NCBI RefSeq assembly: GCF_947500325.1
Contig: NZ_CANMRQ010000002.1
Coordinates: forward strand, 248,001-312,000
Direction: 5' to 3'
Length of the DNA: 64,000 nucleotides
DNA from: an uncultured Lacinutrix sp.
GTDB lineage: Bacteria > Bacteroidota > Bacteroidia > Flavobacteriales > Flavobacteriaceae
Below, in pieces: positions 35,861-44,024 of the stretch; within the stretch, counting starts at the first letter, position 1; every line of letters begins with the position of its first letter. Made by a program: the position numbers and the translations under genes. A model generated the notes under the pieces. It made no database searches. It was not told the origin of the DNA and saw only the letters and a list, made by a program, of their open reading frames with translations.

Positions 35861-36053
35861 CATTAGAAATCATAATAATGTAGTCGACAAAAACTAATAG
35901 ATTATAATGAATAACTAATTGTTTTGTCTTAAGACATTACAAAGATTAATAATGAAGTTAAACTAAAAGTAAAGCTAATATTAAGTATTTATTAAGCTTT
36001 TTTTATGCTGAAATTGAATTTTAGTTTATTGATTTGTAGTGAATTGCATATTC

Positions 36054-36110
36054 AATGTTAATTTAATGTTATGTAATAGTTGCTTTAATGTTATGTAATC
36101 TTTATCTTTG
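36054..36110 (+). promoter_or_regulatory. Four-unit 11-bp repeat array and perfect -7 box before the YwqK-like gene
   Basis: AATGTTA at 36054-36060, 36065-36071 and 36087-36093, with a degenerate ATAGTTG at 36076-36082: four units at exact 11-bp steps. Within it TTTAATGTTATGTAAT (16 bp) is repeated identically at 36062 and 36084. The -7 box TATCTTTG is at 36103-36110, 25 bp before the ATG. Relative to this promoter the units point the opposite way from those at the PiT, porin and TonB promoters. Confidence 0.6.
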
Positions 36111-36135
36111 GATTATAATGTTAAAACCCATAATT

Positions 36136-36495
36136 ATGAAGAAATCAATTTTATTTTCAATTGCCTTTTTAATTGCTGTGGTAACTTTTGCACAAGAAAA
36201 GCGAAATTTAAAAGTTAACAAAGACACTAATTTAATTGAAGTTGTTTATTATCATGACAATGGAGTTGTAAGCCAAACAGGTGCTTACACTACAGATGGT
36301 AAGCTACAAGGCGAGTGGCTTAGTTACGACACAGAAGGCAAGAAACAAGTTTCTGCAAATTATGATAATGGTAAAAAAGTCGGCAAGTGGTTTTTCTGGA
36401 AAGATACCACTCTTAAAGAAGTAGATTATAACAATAATGTTATTGCCAGTGTAAGCGAATGGGAAGTAAAGACTCCTGTCGCAGATAGTAATTAA
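36136..36495 (+). CDS. Exported YwqK/MORN-like repeat protein
   Basis: 119 residues from MKKSILFSIAFLIAVVTFAQ, a clean signal peptide; the frame is open 16 codons further upstream, but the -7 box at 36103-36110 rules that start out. The mature part has MORN-2/YwqK-type beta repeats (YYHDNGVVSQTGAYTTDGKL, GEWLSYDTEGKKQVSANYDN, GKKVGKWFFWKD). Such proteins are often labelled YwqK-family antitoxins by similarity, but exported flavobacterial versions have no known toxin partner and none is present here. Ends at a shared bidirectional terminator. Confidence 0.8.
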   Translation: MKKSILFSIAFLIAVVTFAQEKRNLKVNKDTNLIEVVYYHDNGVVSQTGAYTTDGKLQGEWLSYDTEGKKQVSANYDNGKKVGKWFFWKDTTLKEVDYNNNVIASVSEWEVKTPVADSN

Positions 36496-36516
36496 ATTAT
36501 TGTAATTAAACAAAAT

Positions 36517-36547
36517 AAAAAAGCATCCTCATTGAGGATGCTTTTTT
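36517..36547. terminator. Bidirectional intrinsic terminator (YwqK-like / TonB-partner lipoprotein)
   Basis: A-run, GCATCCTCA, one base, TGAGGATGC, T-run: a perfect stem between two convergent genes. Confidence 0.9.
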
Positions 36548-36567
36548 ATTTAAAAGGCTTTTCCTTA

Positions 36568-37734
36568 TTAGTTTACAGTCCAACTTGCACTCCAAGTTGC
36601 ATAGTCAGTTCCTGTACCATTACCATCTCCAGAAATAAAATCTGCTTCAGTAAATGTATTACCTGTATCGTTTTTCATTTTTTCAATCACATCTGTAAAA
36701 GTTACATCTGTTACTTGTAAATCATTACTTAATACACCAGCTCCAGTAGGAGCGTCTCCTTGGTTACCATCCAAATCAAAACCTTCAGCAAATCCTTGAA
36801 TAGATACATTATTAAAAATGCCTTGTGTTCCTGCTCTTAGTCTAATAGCTTCATTACCAGTTGTAGATCCGTTACCTTCTATAGTTAAATTGTTTACAGT
36901 TGGTTTAGACCAGAACATTGGATTAGAATTGTTTCCTATATCAGTATTATAGCCATCAGCCTCGATACCTTTATCATGATTTGCTCCATGCTTTACATAA
37001 GCATTAGTAATTGTTCCTGTATAACCTTCTGTCCAATCTATAGAATCATCTTGAGCATTTACAACAGAAACATAATCTACATTTACTGTGCCTCCAAAAA
37101 ATTCAATACCGTCATCTTTACCTTCAAAAGCTTGAATGTATTCTACTAAAGTACCATTACCAACACCGTAGAAAGAAAGACCATTGTTTTCAGATTGTCC
37201 ATCTGCTGAACCTCCAGAATATTCAATTCTCATATATCTTATGCTACCAGAATCGTCATTAGCATCTGTACCACCATAAGGTAAACTTGCAATTTCTGAT
37301 GTTGAAGTTGCAGAACCAGCCACAGAGTTTATAGGCGCTTTTCCTAAGATTATTAATCCACCCCAATCACCTGCTTCAGGATTAGAAGCATTAGATGTTA
37401 ATACAATTGGGTTTGCAGCTGTTCCCATGGCGTTAATTTTAGCGCCTTGAGCAATTGCAATATATACATCGCTTCCTTGAGCTAATGCATTAATTGTAGT
37501 TCCAGCAGGAATAGTTAATGTAGTTCCAGCAGACATAATTAAAGAACCGTTTAAAGTGTAATCTGTACCAGATTCTAGAGTTAAATCACTAGTGTAAGTT
37601 CCAGATATTGTTGTTCCAGTAGAAGTAGTACCACCATTGTTTACATTTAATACGACATCTGCAGTATCGTCTGTAGAGCAAGCTGAAAAAAGCATGGCTA
37701 AGATTGCTAAGCCTAATAAAAAATTACGTTTCAT
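36568..37734 (-). CDS. Beta-helix-like surface lipoprotein, partner of the TonB receptor
   Basis: 388 residues. Lipoprotein signal ends LAMLFSAC (Cys19), followed by a Thr/Gly/Ser-rich linker and a repeated beta-strand pattern suggesting a parallel beta-helix (about 50-340: GDWGGLIILGKAPIN, NNGLSFYGVGNGTLVEYIQ, DGIEFFGGTVNVDYVSVVNA). The Asp/Gly-rich turns may bind calcium. No enzyme motif. Lies 45 bp downstream of the TonB-dependent receptor and is surely co-transcribed; by analogy with SusD it may be the surface ligand-binding partner. It shares the receptor's Pho-box-like promoter. Confidence 0.75.
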   Translation of the reverse strand: MKRNFLLGLAILAMLFSACSTDDTADVVLNVNNGGTTSTGTTISGTYTSDLTLESGTDYTLNGSLIMSAGTTLTIPAGTTINALAQGSDVYIAIAQGAKINAMGTAANPIVLTSNASNPEAGDWGGLIILGKAPINSVAGSATSTSEIASLPYGGTDANDDSGSIRYMRIEYSGGSADGQSENNGLSFYGVGNGTLVEYIQAFEGKDDGIEFFGGTVNVDYVSVVNAQDDSIDWTEGYTGTITNAYVKHGANHDKGIEADGYNTDIGNNSNPMFWSKPTVNNLTIEGNGSTTGNEAIRLRAGTQGIFNNVSIQGFAEGFDLDGNQGDAPTGAGVLSNDLQVTDVTFTDVIEKMKNDTGNTFTEADFISGDGNGTGTDYATWSASWTVN

Positions 37735-37779
37735 AGTGTTGTTTTTTAGTTTAATAATGTTGTGTTGTTTTTGATTGTT

Positions 37780-40581
37780 TTAAAATTTATATTTTAATTG
37801 TAGTCCTAAGTCTATTCCTCTTTTGTATTCTGAAAGTGTTACATCTCCAAACGATGTATTTTCTCTAACACGTTCTATACTCGGGTCGAGTAAATTTTTA
37901 GCACTAAAATTAATTTCGAAATCTTTGCCAATTTTGTTCTTTAAAACAAAATCAACAGTAGGTATTCCTTTTTCAATAATATTTCCTAATTGCCCAGAAC
38001 CTAAAGCAGAAATACGATCTGAGAAATATGAGAATACTAAGTTTGCCGTTGGTTTATATTTTTCCCCAAATGTTGGTGTATAACTTAAATCTGCATTAAT
38101 AATTAAAGGAGATGCACCTTGTAATTTATCTGTTCTATTTAAAGTTGAAGAATATAAACCTGTAGAACTCTTTAAGTCTTGTTCTGTATGCATATAAGTT
38201 GCATTAAAGCCTGCAGATAATTTAGGTTTTTCATCTTCGTTTACTAATAATGTTTTTCTAGCTTCTAATTCAATACCTAAAATAGTTGCTTTGTCACCAG
38301 TTCTAAAATAACGTTGCGTTCCTGTAGCATCATTTGCAATAACTAAGTTTATTGGGTCATTAATTTGTTTTCCAAAAGCAGCTATAGAGACTATTTCAGA
38401 ACGGCTTACAAACCATTCGTATTTAAAGTCAATATTATAAATTGATGAGAATGATGGGTTGTTTAATAAATCTGGATTACCTCCAATACGTTGTGTTACA
38501 CCTTCATAAACAAAAGGAGCCATTTCCTTAAACTCTGGAGTAGAAACTGTTTTACTAGCAGAAAAACGAAGGTTTTGATCATCGTTTAAAGCATATTTAA
38601 TACTTAAACTTGGTAAAAAGAATACATTTTCTGTTTCTCTAAATCCTGGTTCATTAGCTGGTAAATTAATTACATCATATTCTATACGTTGTTTAAAAGA
38701 TTCTATTCTAGCGCCTGGTACGACCAACCATTTGTCTCCAAACTTTAACTCTGCATTTGCATAACCTGCATAGACATCTAATTTACCAGAATAGGTGTTT
38801 TCTGGAGCGCCAGGTGCATTTGTGTTTCCGTATTCGTCAACAGCAGCATTAATTACTTTAATATTGTATAAACCGCTTCCATCAAGAGGTAGACTATTTA
38901 AATTAATGTTGTTAACATTAAAATAGCTATTTAAATTAGAAACGTCAGATATAGTATATTGATCATCAACATCAAATCCGTAACGAATATTTTCAAAATC
39001 ACGTGTTTTTGATCTTCCGTTAAAACCAAAATTTAATTTTGTGTTTTCTTTTAATTCATATGTAAAATTTAAACGACTGTTTAGTTCTTCATCTTCAATA
39101 TCTTGGAAATAACGTTGGTTGTCAAAATTTACATTGTTAAAGAAACTTGGATTTGTTGTAGGGTCATTATCTAAAGCTAATTGGTAGTTTTCAATGCTGA
39201 AACGTTTTCTGTCTGGTTCATGAGAGTTAACTCTATTATAACCAATAGCCCAATCTGCTTTTAATTTATCAAATTTATGACTACCTATTAATTGGTTTAC
39301 ATAAATTAAATCTTGATTAAATTGTATGTTTTGTTGGTAGAATCCTATTTGATCATTTACTAAAGATTGCGAATCTCTATTAAACCCATTTCCTCCAATA
39401 CCATAATACCCAACTTGATCTGAAGAGCTATTAATAAATAATGAATTAAACTGTACTTTACTATTACTATCAATCTTATAATTAGCATTTAACATTGCTG
39501 TAGTAGTAGTAGAATATTCAAACTCTTCAGTCTCAGGGAATATTTTTTTAAATACAGAAGTAAAGTCTGTTTGCTTACCTTTTCTATATTCATAATCATT
39601 TTCAAAAGAAGCAGTAGCAAATAAACTTAAACGTGAATCGTTTTCAAAATCAAAAGATTTTCCAGCCGAAGCACCATAACCAACATTTATAGGAGAATTA
39701 ACATTTACAGGATCTACACCATGAGATACAATAACAGCAAATGGATTATGATCATATCTTCCGTAATAACCAAAATAGCCAGTGCCTTCACTTCTTACAA
39801 AATTTTGACCAGCAGCTCTAGAATTAATTCCTGTACTTGCAGTAAAATCAAAAAAGCCTTTTCCTTTGTAATTTTTAGATGAGATATCTACATTGCCAGC
39901 AGCAAAATCGCCATAGAAACGTGAAGAATAGGCTTTGCTAATAGAGACGTTTTCAATAACATCTGATGCAAAAAGATTTAAATCAATATTTTTCTTGTTT
40001 ACATCATTAGATGGCAGTGACAAACCGTTTAAGGTAGTATTTAAATAACGATCGCCTAAACCACGAACATAAACATTACTTGATCCTTCTTGTTTAGAGA
40101 CTCCAGATATTTTTGCTACAGCACCGGCAGCATCGCTAACACCTTTACGAGATAATTCGTCCGCTCCAATACTTTGTTTGATTTCTACAGCTTTTTTCTG
40201 GTCTAATAATAATGCGGTTTCACTTTCACGTTTAGTAGTTGTTTGTATTACTACTTCGTCTAAAGTTGCAGTACTTGCAGCTAAAATGGCATTGATTTCT
40301 TTATTATCACCAGCTATAATTTCAAAAGCAATTTCCTGTGTTTTATAACCTATAAAACTAATCTCAAGAGTGTAACTTCCCGGTTCTATATTGTTTATAG
40401 TATATAATCCATCAAAATCTGTAGTGGCACCTTGAGTAGTACCTTTTATAAGAACATTACATTGTGGTAATGGCTCATTATTGAATTCTTTATCAGACAC
40501 TTTTCCATAAATAGAACCACTGTTTTGGCTAAAAGAGAATAGTGTTGAGAGTAGAGTTAGAGTAAATAAAAATTGTTTCAT
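37780..40581 (-). CDS. TonB-dependent outer-membrane receptor
   Basis: 933 residues. Signal peptide (to FSFSQ), a carboxypeptidase-regulatory-like domain (about 20-105: GSIYGKVSDKEFNNEPLPQC, TTDFDGLYTIN), a TonB-dependent plug (about 125-240: NVYVRGLGDRYLNTTLNG) and a 22-strand-type barrel to the terminal LQLKYKF. It is not SusC-like in its plug, and its partner is not SusD-like. It should import a substrate too large for porins with energy from TonB. The promoter carries a five- to six-unit repeat array, suggesting the substrate is a phosphate source; this is inference. Confidence 0.92.
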   Translation of the reverse strand: MKQFLFTLTLLSTLFSFSQNSGSIYGKVSDKEFNNEPLPQCNVLIKGTTQGATTDFDGLYTINNIEPGSYTLEISFIGYKTQEIAFEIIAGDNKEINAILAASTATLDEVVIQTTTKRESETALLLDQKKAVEIKQSIGADELSRKGVSDAAGAVAKISGVSKQEGSSNVYVRGLGDRYLNTTLNGLSLPSNDVNKKNIDLNLFASDVIENVSISKAYSSRFYGDFAAGNVDISSKNYKGKGFFDFTASTGINSRAAGQNFVRSEGTGYFGYYGRYDHNPFAVIVSHGVDPVNVNSPINVGYGASAGKSFDFENDSRLSLFATASFENDYEYRKGKQTDFTSVFKKIFPETEEFEYSTTTTAMLNANYKIDSNSKVQFNSLFINSSSDQVGYYGIGGNGFNRDSQSLVNDQIGFYQQNIQFNQDLIYVNQLIGSHKFDKLKADWAIGYNRVNSHEPDRKRFSIENYQLALDNDPTTNPSFFNNVNFDNQRYFQDIEDEELNSRLNFTYELKENTKLNFGFNGRSKTRDFENIRYGFDVDDQYTISDVSNLNSYFNVNNINLNSLPLDGSGLYNIKVINAAVDEYGNTNAPGAPENTYSGKLDVYAGYANAELKFGDKWLVVPGARIESFKQRIEYDVINLPANEPGFRETENVFFLPSLSIKYALNDDQNLRFSASKTVSTPEFKEMAPFVYEGVTQRIGGNPDLLNNPSFSSIYNIDFKYEWFVSRSEIVSIAAFGKQINDPINLVIANDATGTQRYFRTGDKATILGIELEARKTLLVNEDEKPKLSAGFNATYMHTEQDLKSSTGLYSSTLNRTDKLQGASPLIINADLSYTPTFGEKYKPTANLVFSYFSDRISALGSGQLGNIIEKGIPTVDFVLKNKIGKDFEINFSAKNLLDPSIERVRENTSFGDVTLSEYKRGIDLGLQLKYKF

Positions 40582-40603
40582 TTTTTAGGTTTAATTTCTG
40601 GTG

Positions 40604-40680
40604 CAAAGAAACTGTTGGGTTGTAAAGTCAAGGTTAACTAGAGGTTAAAGATTCTTGAATAAAAGGTTAGTTTAATGTTA
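40604..40680 (-). promoter_or_regulatory. Pho-box-like array upstream of the TonB receptor operon
   Basis: The -7 box on the minus strand is TTTCTTTG (40611-40604; one change from TAnnTTTG). Plus-strand units at 11-bp steps are GTTGTAA 40619, AAGGTTA 40630, GAGGTTA 40641, TTCTTGA 40652 (degenerate), AAGGTTA 40663 and AATGTTA 40674. The first three begin 15, 26 and 37 bp from the end of the -7 box, matching the porin and PiT promoters. Confidence 0.65.
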
Positions 40681-40708
40681 CTAAAATTGATATTATTTTC
40701 TAATTTGT

Positions 40709-40743
40709 AAACATTAATTTAACATTGGATTTGTATATCTTGC
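40709..40743 (+). promoter_or_regulatory. Repeat pair upstream of dgt
   Basis: AAACATT (40709-40715) and TAACATT (40720-40726), 11 bp apart, in the orientation that faces dgt. A weak -7-like TATCTTG follows at 40736-40742. Distance from the near repeat to the G is 16 bp, one more than in the minus-strand promoters. Confidence 0.4.
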
Positions 40744-40762
40744 AGGCACATAATGTTATACT

Positions 40763-42103
40763 ATGAATTGGGAACAACTACTATCTCTTAAGCGCTTTGG
40801 CGATACTAATAAAAGGTTACGAAAAGAACAGGATGAAACACGTTTGGGTTTCGAAGTGGATTATGATCGTATTATTTTTTCTTCAGAATTTAGAAGTCTA
40901 CAAGATAAAACGCAAGTGATTCCATTATCTCAAACAGATTTTGTTCATACACGTTTAACACATAGTCTAGAAGTTAGTGTTGTTGGGCGTTCTTTAGGTC
41001 GTAGAGTAGGACAAAAAGTATTAGAGAAGCACCCACAATTACAAAATATTCATGGGTACCAAGCTAATGATTTTGGAGCTATAGTAGCTGCAGCTGCATT
41101 AGCTCATGATATAGGAAATCCTCCTTTTGGACATTCTGGAGAAAAAGCAATTGGAGAGTTTTTTATCTCTGGAAATGGACAGCAGTATAAAACACAATTA
41201 GCTAATAAAGAATATCAAGATTTATGCGATTTTGAAGGTAATGCTAATGGGTTTAAAATTGTAACGCAAAGTAGAGATGGTCGTGAAGGTGGATTAAGAT
41301 TGAGTTATGCTACATTAGGTGCGTTTACAAAATATCCAAAAGAATCGTTGCCTAAAAAGCCAACACAGCATATTGCAGATAAAAAATATGGTTTTTTTCA
41401 AAGTGAAAAGCAAGCTTTTACTGCAGTAGCAGAAACATTAGGGATGAAAGAAAGAAGTAACGATGCTATAAGTTACTCACGACACCCTTTAGCTTTTTTA
41501 GTAGAAGCTGCAGATGATATATGTTATACTATTATTGATTTTGAAGACGGTATTAATTTAGGATTAATACAAGAAGAGTTTGCTTTAGAGTATCTTATTA
41601 ATCTAGTTAGGGATAGAATAAATACTAATAAATATCACGACTTAAAAAATACGCAAGACCGTGTAAGTTATTTGCGTGCTTTGGCTATTGGTACTTTAAT
41701 TGATGAAGCAGTATCTATTTTTATGACTAATGAAGAAGCTATTTTAAATGGAGATTTTGACTGTGCCTTACTTGATAAAAGTAAATACGAAGCACAGATA
41801 AATGATATTATAAAATTAAGTGTTGAAAAAATCTATCGATCAAAAGAGGTTGTTGATAAAGAGATAGCTGGTTATGGTGTTATTAGCACTTTATTAAACG
41901 CTTATACTAATGCAGCGAATAATAATTATAATAACGTGGCTTCAAATTATGATAAGCTTATTCTAAAAGGGTTACCAAATACTATAAAAACAAACCAAGA
42001 CAGTTTGTATGAGCGTTTATTAAGTGTATGTCATTATGTTTCGTTGCTATCAGATAGTCAAGCTATTTTGATTTATAAAAAGATAAAAGGATTTAGTTTT
42101 TAA
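40763..42103 (+). CDS. dgt: dGTP triphosphohydrolase (dGTPase)
   Basis: 446 residues of the HD superfamily. Metal ligands are visible: His62/His67 in FVHTRLTHSLEVS, His115-Asp116 in AALAHDIGNPPFGHSGE, and the later EAADDICYTIIDFEDG. It splits dGTP (and often other dNTPs) into deoxynucleoside and tripolyphosphate, adjusting dNTP pools. Divergent from the TonB receptor operon across a 181-bp region full of Pho-box-like repeats. Its end overlaps the convergent dxs stop by 4 bp. Confidence 0.93.
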   Translation: MNWEQLLSLKRFGDTNKRLRKEQDETRLGFEVDYDRIIFSSEFRSLQDKTQVIPLSQTDFVHTRLTHSLEVSVVGRSLGRRVGQKVLEKHPQLQNIHGYQANDFGAIVAAAALAHDIGNPPFGHSGEKAIGEFFISGNGQQYKTQLANKEYQDLCDFEGNANGFKIVTQSRDGREGGLRLSYATLGAFTKYPKESLPKKPTQHIADKKYGFFQSEKQAFTAVAETLGMKERSNDAISYSRHPLAFLVEAADDICYTIIDFEDGINLGLIQEEFALEYLINLVRDRINTNKYHDLKNTQDRVSYLRALAIGTLIDEAVSIFMTNEEAILNGDFDCALLDKSKYEAQINDIIKLSVEKIYRSKEVVDKEIAGYGVISTLLNAYTNAANNNYNNVASNYDKLILKGLPNTIKTNQDSLYERLLSVCHYVSLLSDSQAILIYKKIKGFSF

Positions 42104-43872
42104 TTTAATTTATCGAGAATAAATTCTGAAAGTTTTTTAGCATCCAATTCAATCGATTGTTGCAGCTGGTCTATTGTGCCATGTTCAATAAAAACATCAG
42201 GAATACCTTTTAAATAGATGTCGTTTTTGTAATTGTTTTCTGCTGCAAATTCTAAAACAGCAGAACCAAATCCACCTTTTACTGAAGCGTCTTCAACGGT
42301 AACAATGATTGAATAAGTTTTAAAAATAGTATGCAAAACTTTTTCATCTAGAGGTTTTACAAAACGCATGTCATAGTGAGCAATAGCTGCTGGTTTATTA
42401 GCTAATTCAATAGCTTTTGTTACATTTTTTGCAATACTTCCTATAGATAATATAGCAAGGGTATTTCCATTACTAAGTTGTTTAGCTTTTCCAATATCTA
42501 TTTTAGAAAACGGTTGTTCCCAATCAATAATAACACCACGACCTCGTGGATAACGTATAGCTATTGGCTGTTCTAGACCTAGTTGAGCTGTATACATAAT
42601 GTTGCGTAATTCTATTTCATTCCGTGGAGCAAAAACAATTAAATTAGGAATACTTCTTAAATAACTAATATCAAAAACGCCATGATGTGTTGCTCCATCT
42701 TCTCCAACTAAACCGGCACGATCTAAACAAAAGATAACGGGTAAGTTTTGTATAGCTACATCATGTATAACTTGATCGTATGCACGCTGTAAAAAAGTAG
42801 AATAGATATTACAAAATGGAATTAATCCTTGAGTTGCCATTCCGGCGGCAAGTGTTACAGCATGCTGTTCTGCAATACCGACATCAAATGCACGATCTGG
42901 AATTTGTTCCATCATGAATTTAAGAGAGCTTCCTGTGGGCATGGCAGGAGTAATACCTACAATATTTTTATTTTGTTTGGCTAATTCAACGATAGTGTGT
43001 CCAAAAACATCTTGATACTTTGGAGGTTGAATACTCTTTGGTTTTATATATAAATCTCCAGTTTTAGCATCAAATTTTCCAGGAGCATGATAAGTTACTT
43101 GGTTTTCTTCTGCTTGTCGCAGCCCTTTGCCTTTGGTAGTAATAACATGTAAAAATTTAGGGCCTTTTATATTTTTTAAACGTTCAAATTCTAAGATGAG
43201 AGCATTTAAATCATGACCATCTATTGGACCAGAATACTCAAAATTTAAGGCTTCAAATATATTATCTTGTTTTTGAGTGCCTTTTTTTACATTAGTTAAA
43301 TACTGTTTTAAGGCACCAACACTTGGGTCTATTCCTATAGCATTATCATTTAGAATAATGAGTAAATTGCAATTGGTTACACCAGCATGATTGAGGCCTT
43401 CAAAAGCCATCCCGCTAGCAATAGAGGCATCACCAATAACTGCAATATGTTGTTTGTTAATGTCTCCTTTTAATTGAGATGCTATAGCCATGCCTAAAGC
43501 CGCAGAGATTGAAGTAGAAGAGTGGCCAACACCAAAACTATCAAATAGACTTTCGCTACGTTTTGGAAAACCGCTTATTCCATTAAATTCTCTATTGGTG
43601 TTAAAACGCTCTTTTCTCCCTGTTAATATTTTATGGCCATATGCTTGATGTCCAACATCCCAGATTAATTCATCTTTAGGAGTATTAAAAACATAATGTA
43701 AGGCAATAGTCAATTCTATAACACCTAGACTGGCTCCTAAATGCCCTGCTTTTGCAGCAACGGCATCAATAATAAATGTTCTTAAATCTTCTGCTAATAA
43801 TATGAGAGTCTCTTTTTTTAGAAGTCTTAAAGATTCTATTGACTGTAAAGAATTAAGTGTGTTTTTAGTCAT
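42100..43872 (-). CDS. dxs: 1-deoxy-D-xylulose-5-phosphate synthase
   Basis: 590 residues. Thiamine diphosphate-binding region GDASIASGMAFEGLNHAG ... LNDN; N-terminal HLGASLGVIELTIALHYVF and WDVGHQAYGHKILTGR; transketolase middle domain with GIAEQHAVTLAAGMA and DRAGLVGEDGATHHGVFD. It makes DXP from pyruvate and glyceraldehyde 3-phosphate, the first step of the MEP isoprenoid pathway. Shorter than E. coli Dxs by about 30 residues, which is usual in Flavobacteriia. A single gene. Confidence 0.96.
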   Translation of the reverse strand: MTKNTLNSLQSIESLRLLKKETLILLAEDLRTFIIDAVAAKAGHLGASLGVIELTIALHYVFNTPKDELIWDVGHQAYGHKILTGRKERFNTNREFNGISGFPKRSESLFDSFGVGHSSTSISAALGMAIASQLKGDINKQHIAVIGDASIASGMAFEGLNHAGVTNCNLLIILNDNAIGIDPSVGALKQYLTNVKKGTQKQDNIFEALNFEYSGPIDGHDLNALILEFERLKNIKGPKFLHVITTKGKGLRQAEENQVTYHAPGKFDAKTGDLYIKPKSIQPPKYQDVFGHTIVELAKQNKNIVGITPAMPTGSSLKFMMEQIPDRAFDVGIAEQHAVTLAAGMATQGLIPFCNIYSTFLQRAYDQVIHDVAIQNLPVIFCLDRAGLVGEDGATHHGVFDISYLRSIPNLIVFAPRNEIELRNIMYTAQLGLEQPIAIRYPRGRGVIIDWEQPFSKIDIGKAKQLSNGNTLAILSIGSIAKNVTKAIELANKPAAIAHYDMRFVKPLDEKVLHTIFKTYSIIVTVEDASVKGGFGSAVLEFAAENNYKNDIYLKGIPDVFIEHGTIDQLQQSIELDAKKLSEFILDKLN

Positions 43873-43889
43873 AAATAGAAAATAGAGTG

Positions 43890-43897
43890 CAAAATTA
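43890..43897 (-). promoter_or_regulatory. -7 box of dxs
   Basis: Minus strand TAATTTTG, exact TAnnTTTG, 17 bp before the dxs ATG. No TTG at -33. Confidence 0.45.
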
Positions 43898-43972
43898 TCA
43901 AATTTCCTTTAGTATATATGTTAAAAAGCTAATAAAAGTAAAGCAATATTATAATATGTTAGACATGGAAGC

Positions 43973-43980
43973 TATATTTG
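43973..43980 (+). promoter_or_regulatory. -7 box of the M36 protease gene
   Basis: TATATTTG, exact TAnnTTTG, 44 bp before the ATG at 44025. Confidence 0.5.
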
Positions 43981-44024
43981 CATTTCATTATATAATACCC
44001 TACATAATCTAAATTTTATATAAA

